64,000 nucleotides of DNA, taken from NCBI RefSeq assembly GCF_003086295.3, contig NC_092054.1:59683546-59747545 (forward strand). The letters run 5' to 3'. Positions 11,219 to 24,222 of the stretch are shown one piece after another. The position numbers and the translations under genes are program-made. Origin of the DNA: Arachis hypogaea. Taxonomy: Eukaryota > Streptophyta > Magnoliopsida > Fabales > Fabaceae. How positions within the stretch are numbered: the stretch's first letter is position 1; the number at the start of each line of letters is the position of its first letter. Under the pieces are notes generated by a model. It was not told the DNA's origin, made no database searches, and saw only the letters and a program-made list of their open reading frames with translations.

Positions 11219-12153
11219 CTAAACTAACTCATAAGTGGGTCGAGCTGCTGGTGCAGGTGCTGAAGGCGATGGAGCTACTGATGACGATGATGGCTCAGTA
11301 GTCTTCCTCTTCTTCTGTGTTGGCTCCTCCGGTTCCCCGAAAGGCAAAAATGGGACGTTACTGATAAGGGTAGACATCCGTTCACCCGGCCTCTGCTCTA
11401 TTCCCGATAATGTAGCCAATCTCATGATTATCGATGGGATGGGAATATTATATTTTTGTTGCTGGTTTACCTTCCACATCGCCTCTCTGATAAGGGACAG
11501 AACAAAAATTCTCTTACCCTCCAGAATAGCCCAAAGAAGCACCACCACTCGGACTTGGATATGTGTAGCAGGCGTACTCGGTAGTATGTAGTCGGCAATG
11601 ATTTGCTGCCAAATCCTCGCCTCAGGGTCTAGATGAGAGCATGCAATGCTAATGGAGATGGCATTCTCTCCCTTACTGTACTCCCAACAGGTCTCTAGTC
11701 GACCAATCTTCTTCAGAACTGTGTCTAGTGAAATCTTGCCCTGAATCAAATCTACCGCTATCTTGATATAAGCATCACGGCTCGGCGGAATGTAAGGAAG
11801 CTAAAAGAGAGCCCCAAATGCATGCGTTGAGGTGTCTAACTGCACCCCTCAGAGAAAAATTGTTTCAGCATCCACTTTCAATAAATTTCCATAGAACTCT
11901 TTTACCATGTGCTCATTTATCTCTAATCGATCGAGTTCTATGAACTTCCACTGATAGTAATTAAGCCGGTCGTGGATGGAATCCGCATATCTAGCCGGTA
12001 TATCCAGTTTCCTCTCATAATAGAAGGCTTTCCTTTCTAGCTTCTTATCTTGCTTCTGGGCCTCTTCATTTACAAAAAGTATCCGGCTGAGTGCTTGTAT
12101 TGAAATCGGCATGAGCCAATGAAGAAGCTGGTGCTTTGCCCTTAAGATGCATC
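11219..12153 (-). pseudogene. ORF3-like plant transposon protein, degenerate (element B)
   Basis: Minus-strand frame in two open pieces, 12112-11849 (RLNYYQWKFIELDRLEINEH) and 11749-11219 (LTCWEYSKGEN-type core, SLIREAMWKV, then an S/P/A-rich tail), in the same frame with stops between them. The start (MHLKGKAPASS at 12153) is in another frame, so there is also a frameshift. I recall such sequences as the uncharacterised 'putative plant transposon protein' family found 3' of pol in Athila-like elements. The E2 ORF at 38326-39408 occupies the same position. Function unknown. Confidence 0.55.
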
Positions 12154-12601
12154 CTGAAAAAGAAGAAAAATGGTATACAACTCAGGAGAAACAGATAATT
12201 GGCACACAAGCAAAAGAGGGAATAGTAAAAATGCAAATTAAAGCCAATAAGGTAAACCAACACTTAATTGAGAAAAATAGGTTGAAAAGTGTAATATGCT
12301 CAAAAGAAAGTAAGGTTTTCCACAATCAAGAAACCTAAGTAGTGAATAAATGCATGAATGACAATTAGAGCATAAAAATCTTAGGTAAAGCAATGGAAGT
12401 GAATTGAATCACAACTTGGTTATTGCAATTGTGCAATGAAAGTGTAAGATTTAACCAAAATTGGCACAAAGGGCCAATATTTGAAGAGCCAAGTCAATAT
12501 TTGAAGAGCCTACTTATTCATGTTAAAAAGTGAAAAATAATTAAACAAACACAACCCTTGTTCAAAAGGCAATAAACTTGGTGAAAATCAATTTTAATTG
12601 T
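12154..12601 (-). mobile_element. element B internal sequence, no gene seen
   Basis: AT-rich internal sequence between the ORF3-like pseudogene and the inserted solo LTR. A short direct repeat (TATTTGAAGAGCC) lies at about 12478-12510. No coding sequence is recognised. Confidence 0.5.
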
Positions 12602-14157
12602 TGATGAGTGGATATTTTATACGCTTTTTGGCATCATCACTTTCATATAGTTTTTAGTAGTTTTTATTTAGTTTTTATTAAGTTTTTATAGGTTTTAGTG
12701 TTAAATTCACATTTTTGGATTCTACTATGAGTTTTTGTATTTTTGTACAATTTCAGGTATTTTCTGGCTGAAATTGAGGAGCTGGAGCAGAAGTCTGATT
12801 CAGAGACAGAGAAAGCACTGTAGATGCTGTCCAGATCTGACCTCCTTACATTCGGAAGAGCTTTTCTGGAGCTACAGAAGTGAAAATGGCGTGCTCTCAA
12901 CGGCTTTGGAAATCTGACTTTCAGAGCTTTCCAGCAATATATAATAGTTTATACTTTGGTTTGGATTAGAAGACCCAAAACTGGCGTCCAACGCTAGCTA
13001 CCTGCCCCTTTCCAGGCATCCAGAGCCCAAAGAGTAGATACCAATGTACAAACGCCCAAAGAGGACCACCTAGATGGCGTTCCACACCCCAGAGACCTCA
13101 TATCATATGGATCTCATCAAAGCTCAGCCCAAACACTCACCAAGTGGGCCCCAGAAGTCAATTTTAGTACTAAAAAGACTGTTCTACCCTTACTAGTCAT
13201 TTGTTTAGTATTTAAGGGATTAGATTCATGTTATTCGTACACTTTTCATATCTCATTCAGCATACACATTTTTACTTTGTATTTTTCTTTCAGTATGAAT
13301 TTCTAAACCTCCTAGGTTGAGGGGAGGAGCCCTGCTGAGTCCTATGAATTAATAAAAGTACTACTATTTTTGTTCGATCCGTGTTTGATTAATTCTAAGA
13401 TATGTATCCGATCTTCATCGTGGTGAATAGGATGATCTAACAAATTAGCTCTGTTCATCATATTAATACGAACATGCCTGATAAACACCCGCGTCTACTT
13501 GGGATCAGAATGCGTCTTTCACCGGACAAGGACGAACCAACAGCTATATTTATACATCAATCAGACAGCTAATCCACGACTTCATTGGGAACTTCTCGAG
13601 ACATCAGTTTAGCCGATTTCAGGGAGATTAGGGTCTCTGTGGTAGAAGCTAGAACCCTATGATGCAGCATTCTTTGATCCAGAAGATCCGACCTTGTCTG
13701 TGGCGTTTTGAGTATGATCATTAAGGAGAATGAACTGTGCACGTTTCACCCTCAAGCAGAGATGGATCCCCATTAACCCTGGGGTTCAGATCCAAAGGAG
13801 TATTGGCAGCTGCTCAAACTAGTGTCAATCACATACAACCTGCCATTGAAGAAATCACTCACAAGCAAAGAGAGCAATAATATCGGAATTAATTCAGAAA
13901 GACAACGCAACTCCAACTCTCAACTCTATTCCTATTCTTATTCCTACTTAACATCCAAATATTTGATATAACAAGTACTTATACAAAGTTCTACCCAATG
14001 ACCTTCTGATCTGCCTGACTAAGACCTGTAAGATAACCATAGCTTGCTTCAAACTACAATCCTCGTGGGATCGATCCTGACTCGCTCAGGTATTACTTAG
14101 ACGACCCAGTGCACTTGCTAGTACTGCTGTATAATAGGGTGGGGTTCGTACGCACCA
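12602..14157 (+). mobile_element. solo LTR, Athila-related, 1556 bp
   Basis: Starts TGATGAGTGG and ends CGCACCA, with flanks ATTGT (12597-12601) and ATTGC (14158-14162), a 5-bp TSD with one mismatch. Structure and many words (GGTATTTTCTGGCTGAAATT; GACGACCCAGTGCACTTGCT) are shared with the E1/E2 LTRs, but it is clearly a separate subfamily. No internal sequence or second LTR is present, so it is the product of LTR-LTR recombination. Removing it joins 12601 to 14163. Confidence 0.85.
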
Positions 14158-15060
14158 ATTGCTCAAAAACTTCAAAGAACAAGTGATTATGTATGTGATC
14201 ATTTATGATAAAAAACAACATGAATAAGAAATTGCATTCAATTCACTCACTAAGCATAATATGCATATCTTAACTAACACCAAACAATTGATCGAAGCTG
14301 AAAATTGAAAACCTATTTGGTGTTTGAAACAAAATAACAACCAGGTGCATGATAAAATCCAATCTCAATCGTCATAAAAAATCACATAAACTGCACAATT
14401 ATACATTATAATGCCTAAGAAAAATAAAATTTAAAATATATGCTAGCCAAACATAAGAATTAAACAAAAAATTTTCACACAGGCATTTCACCAAGCATGT
14501 GGTGTGCATTACATGAAAACAGAAATTTCAGCTTGATACCAGGAACAATCAACCCAGAAAAATCAGCAAACAAACACATTGCAATCCAGAGAACAGAAAT
14601 TAACTAGCCTAAGCCTAACAAGATTATCAAAAGCAAAACTGAAAAGCAATGAAGATTAAAGAAAGAAAGAAACAGACACAGGGGAGGGAGAAATGGAACA
14701 TCCGTTGATGAAAGGGAGAAGAAGGACGGAAAGACAGGGAGAAGTGGTGGTAGTGTCGCAGCGACATAGAACTTCGCCGCTGCTGGGTCGTGTTGTACTG
14801 CTCGTCGGAGCTGCAGAGATGTGCGAGCTAGAGAGAGCACTGGAACAGGGCACAGTGACATGAAGAAATGGAGAAATGGGGAAAGAGAAGAAAGAAGAGA
14901 GAGATGTAAGCGACAGCGGTCGCAGGTGGTGGGTGGTCGTGGTCGGACGGAGATGGTGGGGTGGAGTGGTTTGGGTTGTGTTGAAGGGGAGGGCAGGGTT
15001 GCTCAAAGAAGAAAGAAAAGGGTTTGGGGGAAGTTCTGAAGGCGCGATGGTCTCCTTTTT
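14158..15060 (-). mobile_element. element B internal sequence, low complexity
   Basis: Continuation of element B. 14158-14590 is AT-rich. 14650-15060 is purine-rich on the plus strand (GAGAAAGAAGAA type) and opens frames on both strands that look compositional. No domain is recognised and I do not call a gene. Confidence 0.5.
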
Positions 15061-15074
15061 CGAATTAACATTCG

Positions 15075-15390
15075 AAATGGACCTTATGCGTATGCACAGG
15101 GTAGTGTGCGTACGCACACTCGAGAAATCAAAGGGTATGCACACGCACAGACGTGTGCGAGCGCTGCCAACAGAAGGGGTGACAAGGGCTGTGCGTACAC
15201 ACGAAAAGCTTTTTTAAAAAAAATAGGGTGAGGTGTGCCTACGAACACGAATATGCGTATGCACAGAAGAAAAAAAAGGGGTAGGGTGCACAAGCACAAG
15301 CTGGTGCAAGCGCTCTCGACAGAAGGGGTGATAAGGGGTGTGCGTACGCACAGATGACGAAAAATTGGGGAAGTGTGCGTACGCACAGAG
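15075..15390. repeat. GTGCGTACGCAC palindrome cluster (element B)
   Basis: Contains the perfect 18-bp palindrome AGTGTGCGTACGCACACT (15103-15120), TGTGCGTACGCACA at 15339-15352 and 15375-15388, and several degenerate units. The same motif starts the window (about 9-50, element A) and recurs in degenerate form in both LTRs (8801-8846 and about 25588-25622). The tract is far richer in CG than its surroundings. Confidence 0.85.
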
Positions 15391-17084
15391 CTCTATTTTT
15401 TCAAAAATTTTAATGCCTTTAAGGCACCAAACATGACTTCCAAAACAGTTTTTCAAGCTCTAAAATATTTTAAAACCCCAAAAACATTTTATTCCATTAG
15501 AAACACTTGATGAAAACTAATGTGCCATTAAACTTAACCTAGGATCCAATCAAACTAAGAAAATCAAGAGACAAAATTTCAATAAGCAAAAACTAAAAGA
15601 AGAGAGGAGTTAGAATGATGTTACTATGGTGGGGTGTCTCCCAACTAGCACTTTGGTTTAAGGTCCTTAAGTTTGACTTTTTGAGTGAAGCTTGTGACAT
15701 GGTGGCTTATGCTTCCACTCATCCTTGAGTCGCCACCCATGTTTTCTCTTTAAAAATCCTTCGGGGTCCCAAACTCTAGTTTCCCGGTCATCTTCTTATT
15801 GATTTTTGCTCTTGTCCTTGGATGAACAATCTCTCAAATTTCCTTTGAAGCACCCAAATAAACCTTAGAATCCTTCGAATTGAACCTTGCACCACCTATA
15901 CCTCGAATTCCTTTAGCAACCAACACAGATGTCTTCATTGCTGAACACTCCAAGAAGGATCTTATGTTGGTGATCCGTTTCCAATATGACAAAGTGATGT
16001 GGGCCTATGAAGTTCATTGAGGATATCCTTACCGACTCAAATTGCCCTTGGAATGGAATTTTTCTTGTAGACTCCACTTCTTGGTTGTCAACTCCTTCCC
16101 CACCAACCTCTCCACACTCTTCCCCATCACTTAGGTCATATTTTAGAGGTTATGTGAAATCCACATCGACCTCCTCTCCATATGCAATGGGAGAAAGTTG
16201 ATCAAGATCATTGAGGAGATTGACCAATGTGGACAAAACAATCGTCAATGATGGAATTCACAACTTGGTCAATCTCCCACAATTCTCCCTTTACCTCTTC
16301 TAGTGCACTCCTCTCACCTTCCTCCTCTTGTGACTCAATCTTTAGCTCCACTTCTTCTATTTTAGGCTCCACTTCTTCTATTTTAGGCTCCACATTTTCC
16401 TCCTCACTACACTCCTTAATTGATCCTTCACATTTCTCATGGGAAATATCTTGATTGCTTGAGCGTAGTAGGACTAAGCGGTTCACCGCTTCGGCTATGG
16501 TAGCCATGAACTCCACTTGCTTCTTTTGAAATTCTCCTTACTCTTGAAGAAAAGTTTGAAGGTCTTGTTGTTTTTGGGGCAAGGGTTAAAGAACTTTATA
16601 TTGAGGTAAAGAAGAAGGTTCAATGATGCAGAGAAAGGTTGTATAGTTGAAAGGTGTTATGTGGGTGAGGGTATTGAGGTGGTGTGTAATAAGGTGATGA
16701 TTCATATGGTTGGTGGAAAAGTGTATAAACATTCAAATTTCGTGAAGATGGATGGTGTGGTTCTGAAGGCTTGGTGGTTGAGGATTGTGTAGGGGGTATC
16801 GTTCATATCTTTGGATTTGGTATGCACATTAGAGAGAATTTGGCTCATTGTAACATGGGGGAGGTGGTTGCCATGAGGGTTGCTCATACGCATATGGTTC
16901 CTCCCTCAATTGATTCTCCCACTCCATGATGCAATCTCAATTTGAAGTCATTATACCCTACAATATAATCACAACCAAACTCCAAGCAACAAAGGTGATA
17001 ACTCATAGAGAAAGTAGAAAATAAAAGCAAAAGGCGTCAATAAACAAGAAAAATAAACACCTAAGTATTAACAAAAATAACCAA
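15391..17084 (-). pseudogene. degenerate leader/acidic ORF region of element B
   Basis: Homologous to 60-1421 and 7208-7520. The longest open piece is 16516-16208 (MEFMATIAEAVNRLVLLRSS), continuing into an imperfect repeat VEPKIEE-VEPKIEE-VELKIE and an acidic tail. Further pieces repeat the GEEVDVDFT word seen in element A. The protein is unidentified; the place after the primer site suggests a gag-type product. It is broken by stops and shifts. Confidence 0.45.
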
Positions 17085-17093
17085 ACAACCAAA
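17085..17093. repeat. 9-bp TSD of MULE1, left copy (ACAACCAAA)
   Basis: ACAACCAAA is repeated exactly at 24314-24322. Nine bases is typical of Mutator-like elements. Joining the flanks restores the element-B leader as it reads in element A at about 7520-7560. The local sequence is itself repetitive (AACCAAATAACCAAA), so the exact edge has a few bases of ambiguity. Confidence 0.8.
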
Positions 17094-17202
17094 GGCTCTT
17101 TTTTTTCGATATGATTTCCAAGTGTGAGTAACCCTGCGTTATGGAGATTGTGAGTGATTTACAGGGCTGTGACGGTGTAAAGCTGGAGTTTGGTGGGGGA
17201 TG

Positions 17203-17520
17203 AAATCGGACCGTCCGATTTACTACTGTGGAAAAGGAAAACAAATCGGACGGTCCGATTTGTTTGTTGGCTGGGTGTGCATATGTAATCGGATGGACCG
17301 ATTTGATGCTGGCTTAACTTATTTGAATCCAATGGAACACAAATCGGTCCTAGGGATTTGTGGATCAAAAAAATTTTTTAATCCGGTGGCACCATAATCG
17401 GACCCACCGATTTGTTACCGGAAGAAAATCGGATGCAATGTAATCGAAGGCAGCGATTTCTGATGCGTGGAAAATTGTGAGCGTTGAGCACCCGGTCGGA
17501 CCGTTTGATTTGGTGAGTCA
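17203..17520. repeat. left subterminal AATCGGAC dyads of MULE1
   Basis: AAATCGGACCGTCCGATTT at 17203-17221 and its complement form at 17243-17261 have 9-bp arms around one base. Degenerate units (TAATCGGATGGACCGATTT, 17286-17304; AATCGGACCCACCGATTT, about 17396-17413; GTCGGACCGTTTGATTT, about 17494-17511) follow. Matching units lie at the right end. Confidence 0.85.
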
Positions 17521-17683
17521 TGCGTACATAAAACCAAGATTGTACCCAGAACCCCCATTTCTTCTTCTTCTTCAGTCCGTGAGTCTCTGCATTTAGGTGA
17601 TGTTCTTCCTCTTCTCTCATCCTTCTTTATTTCTGTAGATTAGTTTTTATTGAGACTGAAAGTGTTTAAAGTAGTATAGTATT

Positions 17684-20282
17684 ATGGATGATAGAGTTGT
17701 ATTAAAAAATTATTGTTATGGACATATTTTATTAGAAACATATGAGGGAGTTTAATTTATATGTGAAAATCCATTAGATGTTATTCCATTTAAGTTTTCA
17801 CTGGATGAATTGAAAGGTGTGATTTGTAAGAAGATACACTCAGAAAGATGTAGAAGAATATCGTGTATTTTGTACAGGTATCATTTACTTGTGTTTGATG
17901 GGTTCGTTCATTTTCAGACCAAATACATGACAGATGAAGCGAGTATGCAGGAAATGTTTTCAATGTATATGGAGAATCACCACCGAATATCGTGCATCGA
18001 GTTGTATATTGAGTTCGAGCAATCTCAAGCGGACCAAAATATTGAATTGGAAGATTATAATAGTGACAACGAGGAGGATTTTGAAAGTAACTATGAGATC
18101 GTTGGTCCAGGCGAAGACGAAGATGGAGCTGATGGCACCATGAACGCAGATGTGGTGGAGGTTGCTAATGCACTAGCAAACTCGGTGCCGTTTCAAGAGC
18201 CTTCTTTCATGCGGTCGTTGAACTTGGAAGCGATGAATGCACTGGAATTTCTGCAGTATATGAATGCAGGTATGTCGTTTATGACCATACCATTTTATTA
18301 CTTTATTAATTAATAGTTATTTATTATGAGTTATATTTACTAGTTCTTATGTAGATAGAATAGTGAATGTAAAGACTATATAATGATATATTTTGCGGTG
18401 TGATTGTGGCAGAGCTTCCTGTTGTGGTCGACGGTGAATTTACGGTGGGCATGGAATTCAGTTCAAGGGAAGAAGTAATCAAGGCAATGAAAGACTATAC
18501 CATCCGTAGAGGTGTAGACTATCGGGTTTATGAGTCGGAACCGACGATATTCTATGCTAAATGTACACAATACGACAAAGATTGTGATTGGCTGATCAGG
18601 GTTACGAAAATGCAGAAGAAGTACTGCTGGGAGATAAGGAGGTACAATGGTACTCACACTTGTGTCAGGTCGACAATTTCTCAAGATCATTAGAAACTGG
18701 ATTCCAAGACAGTTGTAGAAGCAATTAAGCCATTGGTAGAGGTTGACCTATCTTTAAAGGTGAAATCAGTCATTGCGGAAGTCCAGTCAAATTTTAACTA
18801 CACCATCAGCTATCGTAAAGCTTGGTTAGCAAAGCAGAAGGCGGTTGAGTCAATTTTCGGAGGTTAGGAGGCATCGTATGAAGCTTTGCCCATATGGTTT
18901 AAGGCCATATGTCACAAGGAGCTGTCAGCAGTGGTTCACTTTGAAACAATGCCTGCGTACCAGGAGGATGACTTGGTTCCTGATATCCGTGTACTACATA
19001 GAGTCTTCTGGAGTTATTACCCTTGTATTAGGGCCTTCAGACATTGCAAGCCAGTAGTGCAGGTGGACGGGACTCATTTGTAGGGTAAATACAATGGTTG
19101 TTTGTTAGTTGCAGTCTCACAAGATGATAATAACAACATCGTGCCTGTTGTATTTGCCATAGTGGAGGGGGAGACTTCTGATGCATGGTACTTTTTTTAA
19201 GTAACATGCGTCAACATGTGGTGACACGAGATGGTGTCGGTCTTATCTCTGATCGACACGATTCTATCAGGTCAACTATTGATCGGAGTAATGGGGCTTG
19301 GTTTCCTCCTAGAGCTTTCCATATGTTCTATATCCGGCATATTGAGTCGAACTTCTTGAGGAAGTTCAAGGCACCTTACTTGCAGAAACTCATCGTCAAT
19401 ATCAGTAAGTTTAAATACAAGCTCTACTCCATTGTTTACTAAGTAAATATGACTCGATAGAATGTGATTCATTGGTGACTGTTTTTTATTGTGGGATATT
19501 CGAGGACGATACGGGAGTACCAGATGCGCTACGAACGATTAAAAGAACGGGGTGAGGCCTACACGAACTGGCTTGACCGCATCCCACGTGAGCAGTATGC
19601 TTTGGCATTTGATGGTGGATACAGATGGGGACATATGACCACCAATCTTGTGGAGTGCATCAACTCCGTTCTTAAGGGTGCACGCAATCTCTCGGTCACT
19701 GTGCTTGTTAAAGCTACATTTTACAGACTGAATGAGTTGTTCACTAGAAAAAGAGCCGAGGCTGATGCTCGAATTAATGCTGGACATGTGTTCTTTGAGA
19801 TGGTGACCTCCAAGCTGCATGCAAACCAGCGAGCATCGGGAAACATACAGGTAAGCTGTTTTGATAGAGAACATGAAGTCTTCGAGGTACGTGAGATGTC
19901 TAGTGGGGTTGAGTATGCAGTTGACCTACACCAACAATGGTATGACTGTGGTGAATTCCAGGTTGACCAAATTCCGTGTCGACATGTTCTAGCTTGCTGT
20001 GCAAATCAGCGATTGGATTGGCAAGTGTACGTTCATGACGTATACAAGATAGACCAAGTTCGAAGAGTATACAGGGCTAGGTTATCATGGAGAAATCCTA
20101 CAACGTGGCCTGCTTATCATGGACCTCAATTCGTTGGCAATCCGTTCCTCAGACGGGTAGCCAAAGGTCGGCCTAAGATGACCCTCTTCTTGAATGAGAT
20201 GGACACTCGCATGTTGCGTGGTCCTAGGAGATGCAAGCAATGCGGTGCCAAGAGACACAGCTGGAGTAGATGTCGACAATGA
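17684..20282 (+). pseudogene. mudrA-like: MURA (MuDR-type) transposase, degraded (MULE1)
   Basis: Reads from ATG 17684 (MDDRVVLKNYC, PB1-like N-terminus), through an acidic linker, the MuDR DNA-binding domain (GMEFSSREEVIKAMKDYTIR, 18450-18509), the DDE transposase (VQVDGTHL about 19062-19080; ISDRHDSI; NLVECINSVL about 19645-19675), a SWIM finger and a C-terminal CCHC knuckle (CKQCGAKRHSWSRC). An intron seems to separate 18270 from about 18411 and another lies near 19410-19485. At least five in-frame stops (17753, 18691, near 18866, 19081, near 19197) make it a pseudogene. The first SWIM cysteine is Tyr (YDCGEFQVDQIPCRH). Confidence 0.85.
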
Positions 20283-20959
20283 AGTGGTCCAAGTACGGGG
20301 GCACCCGGAGAGTAGAAGTTACTATTGTTACATTTTATCTGAATTTACATTGCTGTATGACTTTGGCAGTTCGATATATTGTAAGGAATTTATTGCTATA
20401 TGTATTCATTTCAAACCTACATAGTCATCACACCATGACTAACAAAATCGATCCATATAACCGATTCAAAATAGCAAAGCAACGACAATCTAAGTAACAT
20501 AATTGATCCATACAATGTCCCCTAATATTAACCTAGTCAATATTAAATAGTAACAACAATCTAAGTAATATACATAGTAACAACAATCTAAGTCAATAGT
20601 AAATAGTAACAACAACCTAGTTAACAACATGAAACACATTATTTTCTTGCTGCCCACTTCATATCTTTGTATAACTTTTTGCACTTCTTGGCAATCTTGT
20701 TAAATGCTGAGGGGTATACCGACTAGCACTCCGACGTGGCGGATTTTCTCTAAGATTGTAGCATTTTCCTTTTTCACTTGTGGCTGTACCTATCATATTA
20801 CAATACATGTAATGAGTGCAATTAATCAAATATAAAGTCAGCATCAATCTACAACACATGCAGAGTGGAACTAATCAAATATAAAGTCGGCATCAAAATA
20901 CAACACTACCAGGATTGAACTAGTCATCTAAAAATTCATAATCTAAAAAGAATACATAC
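20283..20959. other. intergenic spacer between convergent genes of MULE1
   Basis: AT-rich spacer with short repeats of AACAATCTAAGTAA-type around 20480-20620. It separates the 3' ends of mudrA and the PMD gene. No gene seen. Confidence 0.5.
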
Positions 20960-23100
20960 TCAACATTTTACTTTACCTGCACTCGTTGGATTGTCACAGC
21001 GGTCTTCATCAGCTTGTCCGGCCGGATCATCAGCGACGTCATCGTCGTCATCGTCATCCTCCGAATCATCCTCATCCTCATCCTCGTCCTCATCCTCATC
21101 ATCATCCTCATCCTCGTCATCATGGTCTCCATCACTATCCGGATGGTCTACTAGATAGTCATCAGTCTCATCATCAACTCCCTTATTACTCTCCTGAATT
21201 AGACTCATCGGAATACGCCTCGGGTTTTCACTCTGTATAATGCTTCCCGCGGCTTCAGCACTCCTGCTCGAATCAACAGACATCCTGGCTCCAGAATTAT
21301 CAGAGGAAGTGCGATCCTGAGGTCTCAAAACCAATGACCTCCTAGCTGGAGTAATACCACCCGAACGTGCCCGCTGGTCGGCGGGAATGTCCGCATAATT
21401 ACCTGAATATGAGTGACCTGCTCCTGAATTAGCCATTAAACCAAGCAGCTGAGAGAATGAGGCTTGCTCCCCTGTCTCAAACTGTGGACCACCCCAAAAC
21501 TGTTGATGTACCGGAACTGATGGTGAAAAATAACCAGAGGGATGCGTGTGAGGAACATATGGTAAAAAATACTCAAGATCCTGTTGTGGCAGTGGCGGTG
21601 GAGGTAGCGGGGGAGGTGAAGGTGGATGTGGCGATGCCGGTGTCGGTGCCGCTGGTTGTTGCTGTTGATTCTCTTGATTATGAACTGGGAGACCTTCTGG
21701 ATCCTCTTCTACTACAAGGTCCGACAATTGCAAGTGGACGCCGAATGCTCCTCGATACCAATGCATGTAAATGTCCAAAGAATAATGTGAAGGACCCATT
21801 TCATCAACTAGAACGTGACTATACTGATTGGTCCACTGCATTACCCAAAAAGAGTGCGTAACGGCCCAATCTTGATTTTTAGGCCCAATTAGTACTTCAT
21901 CGTATGATGCACCTAGATCTCGCTCCTGATTAGGGACACCTTGGCTCAAGCCAAATTGCCTCCTGATTCTATCGGTTGCATGCCACTCGACGCACTCGAA
22001 CGATATAAGCGGCACCGTGGCACTCCAAATAACAGAATTATAATGGATGTCTACGGGAATCAGGTCTGGATCAATGTGTCCAACGTCATAGGCCTGCCAA
22101 ACAAACTGGACACACCGAAACTATCAGATGATTACACAACTATAAATTCATTGACAAAACAAATGCAGGTACTAGTTTTTAATGACATACATGTCCTTCT
22201 TGCATTTCATCTAACAACCTCCTGTAGTGGGGAAGGGAATGATATCGGTAAGCATAGTTTTCATGATCCCAGCTACGCCACCTGCCGTAAGACAATCTCG
22301 TAAGTAACTTATTTTTGTCAAAAATAAAATGCAATTTCTAGTGCTTCTGTCAATTCATACATCATTTTATTTTACCTATTTGCAATCGGAAACAATCGGG
22401 GGTTGCCGGGTATCGGCGCAAGAAATGGTAGCCGGATCCAGGCCCAAGTAAGTAAAAGTGTCAAAGGACCATCCATCTCCTTACAGTCGACACGAGTTGC
22501 CCTACACAATGATCTATACAGGTGTGCGAGGCATGCCGAACCCCAACTAAACTGTATGATCCTCGCGAAGTTACGGAGCAAAGGCAGAAATTTTTAGTGC
22601 ACCGCTACACCCGACTTATCTCCAAACAAAATAGTTCCAAACAACAACATTATGTGACACTTTACATACATCTGAATGTGAATATCATCAGTCAATACTA
22701 TGCAATCTTTCAAACCCCTAAACCATGTCAACTTTATAAAGCTACCTCTACAGTCTGCCTTCCTCGGTGCAACTCCAAACTGGTGCAAGCACTCGGCCTC
22801 CATCGCCTCAAAACAACTCATGGTTGGTCCTGTAACCGGAAGACCATTTGTCGGCAGATCGAGAATCATTGCCACATCCTCCAACGTCACCGCACACTCA
22901 CCAACCAAAAAAATAAAACGTGTGAGTTTCAGGCTACCATCTCTCAATCAGAGCATTAATCATTGCTGACTGACACTGGATGACCCCAATATGAGAAAGA
23001 TAATAAAAACCCGTCTCCCATAAGTGACCCTTAACAATTTAGTTGTACGGATCAGGCGGCTTCAAGTGATCATATATCAACATCTGTGAACCCTACAAGA
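20960..23100 (-). pseudogene. plant mobile domain (PMD) gene, degraded (MULE1)
   Basis: Minus-strand pieces in order: 23100-22594 (LECAVTLEDVAMILDLPT core, CHIMLLFGTILFGDKSG), 22581-22372 (FSWGSACLAHLYRSLCRATR), about 22300-22020 with stops, then 22015-20960 (ISFECVEWHATDRIRRQFG; SFWVMQWTNQYSHVL), with a proline-rich stretch and a long Asp/Glu tail. Family: PMD, often labelled 'protein phosphatase 7 long form homolog' or 'MAIN-LIKE' in databases; its role within MULEs is not established. Intron-like gaps hold the expected splice positions, but in-frame stops (for example before PETHTF, near 22950) indicate decay. Confidence 0.75.
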
Positions 23101-23139
23101 TCACATTTCCTTTATAAATACCAGTGTAACATAACTATC

Positions 23140-23485
23140 TTAACAATAATATAATTTTCCTTACATTACCATTATTATAACTAATTAGCTGCAGTTGCCT
23201 ATCAAATATACATACATTATAAACATACATAATAAATATACCTAATTATTTGTCTAAATTATACTAAATTATGTTAAACTCAATTAATAATAATAACAAT
23301 AATAATAACAATAATAATAATAATAATTACCATCATTTACCGACAATGATAATATTAATAATAATAATTAATTACAATTCTCCACGGATAATAACACTAA
23401 TAATACTAATAACTCTCTACCGATAATATAATAAACAACAATAATAATAATAATAACAAAATTTTTCATTAGGATTACTCCAGCG

Positions 23486-23551
<66 letters not shown>

Positions 23552-23860
23552 TTTAAATTTATTTACAGATCTCATTCATTCATTGTCCATTCAAAACATA
23601 TTAATTAATAATAATCATGAATCTAAACCTAAATCAAATAAAAAATCTAACATTACATACATATTATTAACTATTAAAAAATATATTAAAAAATATTACA
23701 TACATATATATTAAAAAAATAAATTTAAAAATATATTACATACATATATATTAAAAAATATATTAAAAAATATTAACTACTTTGATTTAATATATATATA
23801 TTAACTACTTTGATTTATTTATTAAATCAAAATATTAAAAAATATAAACTTATATAACTA
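23140..23860. repeat. AAT-rich low-complexity tract
   Basis: Very AT-rich DNA with AAT/AAC triplet runs (23281-23350) and a pure (AAT)n run at about 23485-23549, then ATATTAAAAAATATATTA-type repeats to 23830. No gene. Confidence 0.9.
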
Positions 23861-24159
23861 AGATGCCTAAGATAATTAACAATATGAAACTTTGGTTGAT
23901 TTATATCTTTGATCTTTATTCGTTTTGGCATTGTTTCCAATTTTTTTGTGTGTTTCGGTGGTCCAACAATGGTGATGAGGTTGGAGAACAGAGAGGGAAA
24001 GAAATGATGGGGTTGGGGAATAAAGAGAGAGAGAGAAATGAGAGTGAAAGTGAAAGGGAAAGTGGGACTCGCTTAATTGAAACCTCATCAACGCGGGACT
24101 GCTGTGCATGCTCGCCACGTGGTTCCTAATAGATTGAAATCAGACCCACCAATTACTTA

Positions 24160-24222
24160 CTGTCCGATTACTTAAATCGGACCGTCTGATTTTCTGTCAT
24201 AATTCGGTCCATCCGATTTCAG
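24160..24222. repeat. right subterminal AATCGGAC dyads of MULE1
   Basis: AAATCGGACCGTCTGATTT (24174-24192) and ATTCGGTCCATCCGATTT (about 24202-24219) are the right-end counterparts of 17203-17520. They support the right boundary at 24313. Confidence 0.8.

Noticed and set aside
14604..15217. Overlapping ORFs on both strands (Ser/Pro/Thr-rich and Arg/Glu-rich)
   Set aside because: Purine-rich low-complexity DNA inside element B opens frames on both strands. No domain seen.
20986..21240. His/Pro-rich ORF
   Set aside because: Antisense shadow of the Asp/Glu-rich tail of the PMD gene.
20960..23100. Serine/threonine phosphatase 7 (database-style name)
   Set aside because: No phosphatase motifs are present. 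The family is the plant mobile domain, and the phosphatase label reflects a fusion in some plants.
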